Origin: Methylotenera sp.
Lineage (GTDB): Bacteria; Pseudomonadota; Gammaproteobacteria; Burkholderiales; Methylophilaceae
Direction of reading: 5' to 3'
NCBI GenBank assembly: GCA_027487055.1
Contig: JAIYEJ010000281.1
Location: 1-6,684 of the forward strand
DNA: 6,684 nucleotides
Shown one piece after another: positions 1 to 4,675 of this stretch (its first letter is position 1; every line of letters starts with the position of its first letter). The translations under genes and the position numbers were made by a program. The notes beneath the pieces were generated by a model. The model saw only the letters and a program-made list of their open reading frames with translations. It did not search any database and was not told where the DNA came from.

Positions 1-1001
1 ATAGCTTTGTTGCTTTGTAAATTTGCCGCCGCCGCAATCAATTGCGCTTCTGCGTTAATAATATCTGGTCGTTGCGTAATTGTTATTGCTGGGATGCTAT
101 CTACACTGTATAAATTTTTTGATGCATTCGCCTTGGTGTCAAACGCTTGCTTGCTAAGTTTTTCACGTAATTCACTTTCATCTAAGTCAGTTAAAGCGAC
201 TAGTTCTTTAATGTTTAAATCACAACTTGCAATCTGCGCAGATTGCTGTTGTTTAATGTCTGATAAGCTTGCCTCAGCTAACGATTGTGAAGCTGTTCCT
301 AAAAAGCCAGCTTTCACTGAAATAGAAGTAAGTCGTGCGCTATTTTCGCGCGATTTGATATCTTGCTGATTTAACAACACTTGCGATTGGCAAAAGCGCT
401 GATTAAAGTAACTCGTAGCCAACTCTGATGCAACTGCAACGCGCGCCTCATGCCAATTGCTAAGTGCAGCATTTTCTGCAGTCTTGGCCGAGTTAACTAA
501 TACGCTATTTGCACCAAAAATGTCTAGCTCCCAATGGCTTTGCAGTCCTATTTGCGAACTATTAAACGCACCAATTGCAAAGCCACCTTGTTGACCGCCT
601 GCTTGACCTAACTGCCCACCAAACCCACCTGCAGGCTGTTGTACGCTGCGCGATGTCGTAATGGTTCCACTTAAATCTGGCCGAGCATTGCCTATTGTAC
701 TAATTCTGCTTGCACGTGCTTCTGCGATACGTGTTTTGGCAGCGGCAATACTGCTTGATACTTGTTGCGACGCTTCTACTAATTCAATTAAAAGTGGATC
801 TTCAAACTGCATCCAAAAGTCTTTCAGTTTTTGTGTTTCGCCATGATGTGGCAGCGGCGCTTGCCATGCTTTCGGCAGCTTTGTTGTTTTTACAGTTGAT
901 TCGGGCGTAAGTTTTAATTTAAAAAAATCAAAAGTGGCACAGCTTGATAGCAACAAGCATGAGAATAGTGCGAAGATTTGTTTTAACTTAATCAGTTTCA
1001 T
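1..1001 (-). CDS. NodT-family RND/ABC efflux outer-membrane lipoprotein (partial, 3' end beyond left edge)
   Basis: This is an open frame of 333 complete codons running from ATG at 1001 to the window edge without a stop. Family members are about 450-500 residues long, so roughly the last third is missing. The product should be the trimeric outer-membrane channel of a tripartite efflux pump. Residues 1-20 form a lipoprotein signal peptide ending in LLSSC, with Cys21 as the predicted lipidated residue. Family hallmarks are DFWMQFEDPLL (61-71), HWELDIFG (156-163) and, at the start of the second repeat, TQRPDIINAEAQLIAAAANL (309-328), which corresponds to the RPDI..AE..L.AA motif of NodT/OprM proteins. 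A stretch at about 124-141 is rich in Gly and Gln. The gene starts 13 bases after the repressor stop and has only a weak ribosome-binding site, so it is probably co-transcribed and perhaps translationally coupled. HlyD-type and ABC or RND pump genes would be expected further left; that is inference. Confidence 0.9.
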   Translation of the reverse strand, partial: MKLIKLKQIFALFSCLLLSSCATFDFFKLKLTPESTVKTTKLPKAWQAPLPHHGETQKLKDFWMQFEDPLLIELVEASQQVSSSIAAAKTRIAEARASRISTIGNARPDLSGTITTSRSVQQPAGGFGGQLGQAGGQQGGFAIGAFNSSQIGLQSHWELDIFGANSVLVNSAKTAENAALSNWHEARVAVASELATSYFNQRFCQSQVLLNQQDIKSRENSARLTSISVKAGFLGTASQSLAEASLSDIKQQQSAQIASCDLNIKELVALTDLDESELREKLSKQAFDTKANASKNLYSVDSIPAITITQRPDIINAEAQLIAAAANLQSNKA

Positions 1002-1014
1002 GTTTTTACTTAAC

Positions 1015-1680
1015 TCAAACATTGACTTGCTTTCTACGGTTTTTTTCAGCTTCAATCATGCTCTTCGCAAACATGACCAATCGATCATGCGTTTGGTTTA
1101 ATCCGCTGTTGCCTGCGATGATTTTAGGACACAACTTTTCAATCACATCTCGGCCAACAAACAAATGTACTCCCATCGCAACAATACACATTGCCAAGCG
1201 ATGTAAATCATCATCAACTTTATTTAAATATAAATGTTTTTTTAGCACGACCAATAAAGCTTGGTGATAAGGCGCAATGCCATTATCGATTTCTTGCGCC
1301 CACAATCCGGTAGGCTCCACCATTTCACGCATGTGTAAGCGTGTACAAAGCATGGCTAACTTATCTTGCTTTAGCGGTTCAGTAAAACCACTAAACAATC
1401 CTTGCAGTGCTTCCTCTAAGCTAATATTGGGATCGTTAAAAAGCTCAATATCATCTTTGGGTGATCCCAAAGGCTCTACAAATGCCGCCTGATACAACCC
1501 CGCCTTATCACCAAAATAATATGCAATTGCAGAAATATTCACTTCCGCCTTTCTAGCTATTTGACGAACAGTTGTGCGCTCAAAACCCTGTTCTGCAAAC
1601 AACTCAAGCGCTGTTAGCAGAATTTTTTCTCTTGGCTGTAAATCTTGTTCAGGCATTGATAATTTTAATTTATCTTTCAT
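1015..1680 (-). CDS. TetR/AcrR-family repressor with CerR (DUF1956)-type C-terminal domain
   Basis: This 221-residue protein is a normal length for the family. The N-terminal DNA-binding domain covers about residues 16-62: a first helix with ILLTALELFAEQGFERTTV, then the helix-turn-helix RQIARKAEVNISAIAYYFGDKAGLY (39-63), which carries the classic TetR signature. The C-terminal ligand domain includes LHMREMVEPTG (115-125), resembling the RE(M)xEPT pattern of CerR/CecR (YbiH) regulators. E. coli CecR controls an HlyD-ABC exporter, which suits the efflux lipoprotein gene immediately downstream. I chose ATG at 1680 because GAGG at 1689-1686 is 5 bases upstream of it. The in-frame GTG at 1686-1684 overlaps that ribosome-binding site and is less likely. 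Two palindromic operators and a good promoter lie just upstream, so the protein probably represses its own operon. The inducing ligand cannot be told from the sequence. Confidence 0.9.
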   Translation of the reverse strand: MKDKLKLSMPEQDLQPREKILLTALELFAEQGFERTTVRQIARKAEVNISAIAYYFGDKAGLYQAAFVEPLGSPKDDIELFNDPNISLEEALQGLFSGFTEPLKQDKLAMLCTRLHMREMVEPTGLWAQEIDNGIAPYHQALLVVLKKHLYLNKVDDDLHRLAMCIVAMGVHLFVGRDVIEKLCPKIIAGNSGLNQTHDRLVMFAKSMIEAEKNRRKQVNV

Positions 1681-1709
1681 CTTCACCTCAAAAAATAGTT
1701 ATTTTAGTT

Positions 1710-1719
1710 CAAACGTTTG
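1710..1719. promoter_or_regulatory. Probable TetR-family operator 1 (CAAACGTTTG)
   Basis: This perfect 10-base palindrome lies between the predicted transcription start (about 1726, minus strand) and the repressor ribosome-binding site. An identical core occurs 37 bases away, centre to centre. The flanks differ: this copy reads TCAAACGTTTGT and the other reads as its reverse complement, so the pair is arranged as mirror images. Binding by the adjacent repressor is inferred from position and symmetry. Confidence 0.7.
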
Positions 1720-1732
1720 TTCTATTTTTCAA

Positions 1733-1762
1733 ATTGTAAATTCAAACAAACGTTTGAGTCAA
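1733..1762 (-). promoter_or_regulatory. Sigma-70 promoter of the repressor-efflux operon
   Basis: Read on the minus strand, TTGACT (1762-1757) is a near-consensus -35 box and TACAAT (1738-1733) a near-consensus -10 box, 18 bases apart. Transcription should start near 1726 and give a leader of about 45 bases. One palindrome (1747-1756) lies wholly inside the spacer, and the other (1710-1719) lies in the early transcribed region. This is a layout that would allow tight repression. Confidence 0.75.
1747..1756. promoter_or_regulatory. Probable TetR-family operator 2 (CAAACGTTTG)
   Basis: This is the second exact copy of the 10-base palindrome, starting immediately after the -35 box and filling most of the -35/-10 spacer of the minus-strand promoter. 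A repressor bound here would directly block RNA polymerase. Assignment to the adjacent TetR-type protein is inferred. Confidence 0.7.
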
Positions 1763-1839
1763 TAAAAATTTATTTTTTTAATAACAAAAAATGTTTATCA
1801 AATAATATCGAACTAAAATTCGGTCAATACGGTGCATTA

Positions 1840-1854
1840 GCACCAGCTTAGTGC
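1840..1854. promoter_or_regulatory. NtrC-type enhancer site (GCAC-N7-GTGC)
   Basis: The sequence GCACCAGCTTAGTGC fits the NtrC (NR-I) pattern GCAC-N7-GTGC known from glnA enhancers. Its centre (1847) is about 120 bases upstream of the start predicted from the sigma-54 promoter at 1941-1955, a typical enhancer distance. A further GGTGC at 1831-1835 makes an overlapping inverted repeat (GGTGC-ATTA-GCACC), so three half-sites are clustered here. I found no clear second full site, whereas many NtrC enhancers have two. The strength of the call comes from its combination with the IHF and sigma-54 sites. Confidence 0.65.
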
Positions 1855-1911
1855 AATCAAAAAGGCAGGGTTAAAAATAATTAAATAAAAAATACTCAAT
1901 TAAAACAATAT

Positions 1912-1924
1912 AATCAATGGGTTA
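1912..1924 (+). promoter_or_regulatory. IHF binding site (exact consensus)
   Basis: AATCAATGGGTTA matches the IHF consensus WATCAANNNNTTR at every defined position, and it follows a very AT-rich tract (about 1870-1911) as strong IHF sites often do. It lies between the NtrC-type site and the sigma-54 promoter, about 50 bases upstream of the predicted start, where IHF normally bends DNA so that an enhancer-bound activator can touch sigma-54 polymerase. Confidence 0.6.
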
Positions 1925-1940
1925 ATATAATATTATATGG

Positions 1941-1955
1941 TGGCATAACCATTGC
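1941..1955 (+). promoter_or_regulatory. Sigma-54 (RpoN) -24/-12 promoter of the ANTAR gene
   Basis: TGGCATAACCATTGC carries the invariant GG and GC elements with exactly 10 bases between them, and agrees well with the consensus TGGCACG-N4-TTGCW. The predicted start is near 1967, which leaves a leader of about 53 bases before the ATG at 2020. A short inverted repeat, AATTGT (1965-1970) and ACAATT (1981-1986), lies at the beginning of that leader. Sigma-54 promoters need an activator, consistent with the NtrC-type site upstream. Confidence 0.8.
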
Positions 1956-2019
1956 TTAGAGGTGAATTGTTCTAATTTATACAATTGTTGTTTTTAATAC
2001 CAGTTCGAGAGGTACACAA

Positions 2020-2265
2020 ATGGTTGATGCAAGCGTCACAAGATTTGAAGAGTTTAAAGATTTTCGCGCTGACTTAAATCAGGTCAAGCAAAAAATAGAC
2101 GAAACTGAAGCGGTGGAACATGCAAAAGGCTTTTTAATGAGCCAACAAGGCATAGATGAAGCAGCCGCCTATGAGATGTTGTGTGCAATGGCGGCTAAGA
2201 AAAATATGAAAATCGTCGATTTATCAAAACAATTTGTAGAAGTCGCAAAACTACTCATCATTTAA
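2020..2265 (+). CDS. Stand-alone ANTAR-domain RNA-binding protein, 81 residues
   Basis: The start is well supported: GAGAGG at 2007-2012 lies 7 bases before the ATG. Residues 1-30 are charged and helical and likely form a short coiled coil (DLNQVKQKIDETEAVEHAKG). Residues about 28-78 match the ANTAR three-helix domain, with the conserved EHAKGFLM (33-40), the segment GIDEAAAYEMLCAMA (44-58) and a final helix DLSKQFVEVAKLL. Known ANTAR proteins such as NasR, NasT, AmiR and EutV bind tandem hairpins in leader RNA and prevent transcription termination; they normally have a receiver or other sensor domain and are about 190-400 residues long. No sensor domain is present here. Where many ANTAR proteins have LR after AY..., this one has LC (Cys55), so RNA contacts may differ. 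NtrC, IHF and sigma-54 sites upstream suggest expression under nitrogen limitation. The target RNA is unknown. Confidence 0.85.
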   Translation: MVDASVTRFEEFKDFRADLNQVKQKIDETEAVEHAKGFLMSQQGIDEAAAYEMLCAMAAKKNMKIVDLSKQFVEVAKLLII

Positions 2266-2281
2266 ATTCCTCAGAACATAT

Positions 2282-2310
2282 GTGTTTGAACTATAGGTGT
2301 TTAAACTATA
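2282..2310 (+). repeat. Two tandem copies of a 14-base repeat
   Basis: GTGTTTGAACTATA (2282-2295) and GTGTTTAAACTATA (2297-2310) differ at one base and are one base apart. They lie 16 bases after the ANTAR stop codon. The second copy contains the palindrome GTTTAAAC. This could be a binding site for a regulator or a chance duplication; no function can be assigned. Confidence 0.55.
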
Positions 2311-2349
2311 TTAAAAGACTACAACTAACTGCCCTTTCCCCACTTTTTG

Positions 2350-2389
2350 CGCTCATCATAGCGTTAATACATGCGCATATACCAATGCG
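2350..2389 (+). other. Tandem six-base-loop hairpins between the ANTAR gene and gap
   Basis: CGCT-CATCAT-AGCG (2350-2363) and CGCAT-ATACCA-ATGCG (2374-2389) are perfect stems of 4 and 5 pairs. Each closes a loop of exactly six bases, and 10 bases separate them. Two consecutive hexaloop hairpins are the general architecture of ANTAR target RNAs. However, the expected loop bases A1 and G4 are not met in the first loop (C1, C4) and only A1 is met in the second (A1, C4). TGCGC (2348-2352) can also pair with GCGCA (2373-2377), which would exclude both hairpins. No terminator with a T-run follows. Treat as a candidate structure only. Confidence 0.3.
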
Positions 2390-2428
2390 ATTAAATAATA
2401 AATGATTTAATATTGGATATTTACAGTT

Positions 2429-2441
2429 AATCAATCAATTA
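2429..2441 (+). promoter_or_regulatory. Possible IHF site upstream of gap
   Basis: AATCAATCAATTA is a second exact match to WATCAANNNNTTR, about 50 bases upstream of the -10 box of gap. In such AT-rich intergenic DNA a chance match is quite possible, and no sigma-54 promoter accompanies it. Confidence 0.3.
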
Positions 2442-2488
2442 ACTTACAAATATCATAAATCTAGCATCAAACTTGCTTATATCAACGG

Positions 2489-2507
2489 TATAATCGCGCC
2501 TCTGGAG
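2489..2507 (+). promoter_or_regulatory. -10 box and ribosome-binding site of gap
   Basis: TATAAT at 2489-2494 is an exact -10 hexamer, but no good -35 box lies 16-18 bases upstream, so the promoter may need an activator or be weaker than its -10 suggests. Transcription would start near 2501, giving a leader of only about 13 bases. GGAG at 2504-2507 is 6 bases before the ATG at 2514. Confidence 0.5.
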
Positions 2508-2513
2508 AATGAG

Positions 2514-3575
2514 ATGACTATAAAAGTTGGTATAAATGGGTTTGGCCGTATAGGTAGAATGGTGCTGCGAGCCTCGCTGGAGCAAGAAGAGTTTAAAAAT
2601 ATCGAGGTCGTTGCAATCAATGGGATTGAAGCTGCGGACTACATGCTCTACATGCTGAAATATGATTCAGTACATGGCAGATTTAAGTTTGATGCACATT
2701 TTGAGGGCGAAAACTTAATTGTGAATGGCAAAAAAATTGTCGTTTCTTCCTACAGCAACCCTGCAGAAATAAATTGGGCCGCGGCTGGTGTAGATGTCGT
2801 CGTAGAATCTACCGGTGTATTTTTGACATTAGAAAGTTGCCAAGCACATATTGAGCAAGGTGCTAAAAAAGTGGTGCAATCTGCACCAGGTAAAGACGAT
2901 ACGCCGATGTATGTATATGGTGTCAATCACCTAGACTATATGGGCGAGAATATCGTTTCTGCTGCATCTTGCACCACCAACGCGCTCGCGCCAATTGTGA
3001 AAGTGTTGCATGACTATTTTACAATTAAACGCGGCTTAATGACGACGATCCACGCCGCTACGGCCTCGCAAAAAACGGTGGATGGCACTAGCAAAAAAGA
3101 TTGGCGCGGTGGACGTGGCGTGTTTGAAAACATTATCCCTTCTAGCACTGGTGCGGCAAAAGCTGTTGGCAAAGTCATCCCTGCCCTTAATAAAAAACTA
3201 ACTGGCATGGCCTTGCGTGTGCCTACGGCAGATGTTTCTGTGGTTGATTTAACAGTTGAACTTAGCCAACCAACTAACTATGAGGAAATTTGTGATGCCA
3301 TGAAAACTGCTGCGAATGGGTACCTTAAAGGCGTTTTGGCCTATACCGACGAATGTGTTGTCTCAACAGATTTTAAAGGTATGCCAGACACGAGCATCTT
3401 TGATGCAGGCGCAGGCATTATGCTTGACTCAACTTTTGTAAAAGTAATTGCTTGGTACGACAATGAGTATGGCTATACCTGCAATTTAATTCGGTTGGTA
3501 CAACATATTGCAAAGTCTAACCCTGTCAATGCATCCGTTTTAAATAAAGATTTCGAATTGGCTGAAACCGTTTAA
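2514..3575 (+). CDS. gap: Glyceraldehyde-3-phosphate dehydrogenase, type I (GapA-like)
   Basis: This cytoplasmic enzyme converts glyceraldehyde 3-phosphate and phosphate to 1,3-bisphosphoglycerate with a nicotinamide cofactor, in glycolysis or, reversed, gluconeogenesis. The 353-residue protein is complete. It has the Rossmann motif INGFGRIGR (7-15), the catalytic sequence SAASCTTNALAP with Cys153, the partner His180 in TTIHAATASQKTVDG, the KDWRGGRG segment (195-202), SSTGAAKAVGK (210-220) and WYDNEYGY (314-321). These features resemble E. coli GapA. Differences are Ala157 where many GAPDHs have a second Cys, Gly37 after Asn36 where NAD-specific enzymes have Asp (AIND), and a C-terminal tail about 19 residues longer than E. 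coli GapA. Loss of that Asp would be compatible with use of NADP as well as NAD; this is inference. The gene appears to be transcribed alone. Confidence 0.96.
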   Translation: MTIKVGINGFGRIGRMVLRASLEQEEFKNIEVVAINGIEAADYMLYMLKYDSVHGRFKFDAHFEGENLIVNGKKIVVSSYSNPAEINWAAAGVDVVVESTGVFLTLESCQAHIEQGAKKVVQSAPGKDDTPMYVYGVNHLDYMGENIVSAASCTTNALAPIVKVLHDYFTIKRGLMTTIHAATASQKTVDGTSKKDWRGGRGVFENIIPSSTGAAKAVGKVIPALNKKLTGMALRVPTADVSVVDLTVELSQPTNYEEICDAMKTAANGYLKGVLAYTDECVVSTDFKGMPDTSIFDAGAGIMLDSTFVKVIAWYDNEYGYTCNLIRLVQHIAKSNPVNASVLNKDFELAETV

Positions 3576-3629
3576 ACATCTCTCTGACATCTTAGCTTCT
3601 TAAGTAAATACCTTAGTGTAATTATCATC

Positions 3630-3650
3630 CCCAATTCCTTTATAATTGGG
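3630..3650 (+). promoter_or_regulatory. Inverted repeat overlapping a -10-like box before the channel gene
   Basis: CCCAATT (3630-3636) and AATTGGG (3644-3650) are perfect inverted repeats around a 7-base loop. A TATAAT hexamer lies at 3641-3646, about 40 bases before the ATG at 3681, so the palindrome could be an operator covering the -10 region of the channel gene. It could also form a hairpin ending gap transcripts, but no T-run follows on either strand, so it is not a normal terminator. The -35 region is not recognisable. Confidence 0.4.
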
Positions 3651-3680
3651 CAACTTATACAAACACTATAGGACTAAGCG

Positions 3681-4343
3681 ATGCATCCAGCCATCCTTTT
3701 TTTTAAGCGCTTTCCTTTTGCCATGCTGCTGTGTGTACAACTATTAAGTGTTTTATGCTATGGCTTTTTAACCGACTCCAAAACCAGCCACATCATTTTT
3801 AACTGCTTAGGCTTAATTGTGCCAATGTTGGCGGTGTGGGTGGTGTATCGCTCCCCTGCGACTAACTGGATTGGCTTTACTTTGGTCACTGCTTCCATCG
3901 GTACTACGTTATTGGGCCTGCTTGGCGGGCAAACACAATTAATCGTTTGGGCGCAAAGCTTTGAAGGTTTGTTGTATTTTTATGCAGCGATTAGCTTGGT
4001 AATGTATATGTTTAAAGATGATGTAGTAACGCTAGACGAACTCTACGCCGCTGGCGCAACCTTTACCTTATTGGTTTGGGGCTTTGCGCTGGTGTACTCT
4101 GTTTGCCAACAAATTTACCCAAACAGCATTACTGGTGGCACTGCTGGCACACAACTACGCAGTTGGATTGAGCTATTATTTTTTAGCTTTAGCATGCAAT
4201 CTGGCACGGGCTTAAGTGATTTGTTACCTGTTAGTCCACAATCTCGCGCGATTGCCTCTATTCAAATGTTCAGTGGTGTGATGTACATTACCGTAGTGGT
4301 GTCACATTTGGTGGGTTTGGCGGCCAGCACCAAAGCAAAATAA
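3681..4343 (+). CDS. Six-segment K+ channel-like membrane protein with non-canonical selectivity filter
   Basis: The 220-residue product is an inner-membrane protein. Hydrophobic segments lie at about 12-30, 37-56, 62-82, 95-110, 122-144 and 191-214, with a re-entrant pore-loop-like stretch at about 160-183. The last third follows the two-segment ion channel pattern (Ion_trans_2): a helix, then IELLFFSFSMQSGTGLSDLL (163-182), then PVSPQSRAIASIQMFSGVMY (183-202) and the final helix. In ordinary K+ channels the loop reads FSFVTLTTVGYGDITPxSP. Without gaps, TVGYGD corresponds to GTGLSD (175-180) here, so only the central Gly and the final Asp remain. The protein may conduct another ion, be gated differently or have lost conduction. 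AGGA at 3670-3673 is a good ribosome-binding site 7 bases before the ATG. A strong terminator follows, so the gene is probably monocistronic. The fold call is confident; the transported ion is unknown. Confidence 0.75.
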   Translation: MHPAILFFKRFPFAMLLCVQLLSVLCYGFLTDSKTSHIIFNCLGLIVPMLAVWVVYRSPATNWIGFTLVTASIGTTLLGLLGGQTQLIVWAQSFEGLLYFYAAISLVMYMFKDDVVTLDELYAAGATFTLLVWGFALVYSVCQQIYPNSITGGTAGTQLRSWIELLFFSFSMQSGTGLSDLLPVSPQSRAIASIQMFSGVMYITVVVSHLVGLAASTKAK

Positions 4344-4371
4344 TCCAATGAATTGACAATATATTAAACAC

Positions 4372-4415
4372 ATTGCCCTGTGAGCCAATAAATTAAGGCT
4401 TTCAGGGCAATTTTT
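4372..4415 (+). terminator. Intrinsic terminator of the channel gene
   Basis: ATTGCCCTG (4372-4380) pairs perfectly with CAGGGCAAT (4403-4411). An inner GCC/GGC stem extends the hairpin across a mismatch, and TTTTT (4411-4415) follows directly. It begins 28 bases after the channel stop codon. The opposite strand has no T-run at its end, so it acts on plus-strand transcription only. Confidence 0.85.
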
Positions 4416-4675
4416 CCGCTCGACAAATTATTGCTTATTGAAACACTTATTTTTGTTTTTTTACAAAAATATCACCTTATTTTTTTAGATGATACACCAA
4501 CACTGCATCACACTGTTTATAGCCAAAAATAGAGTTGCCGCCACTCGCAAACGTAATTTATTACACACCATCAATCAAATACTACAAAACAAGCACATAA
4601 AATAGTTAAGATCGAAGTGGAGTCTAAATAAATTTAACAATTACTTTTATCTGTTTTATTAATAAAACTATAATA
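4416..4675. other. Non-coding convergent intergenic region
   Basis: This AT-rich stretch separates the convergent channel and type I secretion genes, and I see no supported gene in it. It contains two AT-rich inverted repeats: ATTTTTGT/ACAAAAAT (4449-4456 and 4463-4470) around a loop of six T, and the 16-base palindrome GTTTTATTAATAAAAC (4653-4668). The latter lies 7 bases beyond the TolC-type stop codon and could help end the minus-strand transcript or protect its 3' end. However, it has no G/C-rich stem and no following T-run, so it is a poor intrinsic terminator. Confidence 0.5.

Noticed and set aside
7..910. Plus-strand open frames (7-369, 661-846, 710-910)
   Set aside because: They lie opposite the NodT-type gene, whose protein has clear family motifs and a lipobox. 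Their translations show no recognisable features.
1684..1686. GTG as the start of the TetR-type gene
   Set aside because: It overlaps the GAGG ribosome-binding site that is correctly spaced for ATG at 1680.
1022..1765. Plus-strand open frames (1022-1267, 1277-1492, 1574-1765)
   Set aside because: They are antisense to the TetR-type gene and lack family features or convincing ribosome-binding sites.
1831..1844. Hairpin GGTGC-ATTA-GCACC as a terminator or leader RNA element
   Set aside because: No T-run follows, and it lies upstream of the predicted sigma-54 start, so it is better read as part of an NtrC half-site cluster.
1909..1931. TATAAT hexamers at 1909-1914 and 1926-1931 as sigma-70 promoters for the ANTAR gene
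   Set aside because: They occur in very AT-rich DNA without matching -35 boxes. A weak second promoter cannot be excluded, but the sigma-54 match is far better.
3014..3208. Minus-strand open frame inside gap
   Set aside because: It is a shadow of the strongly conserved GAPDH coding sequence.
4489..4605. Possible 38-residue plus-strand ORF in the convergent gap
   Set aside because: It has an ATG and a stop but no ribosome-binding site and no recognisable protein features, and it lies after a strong terminator with no clear promoter.
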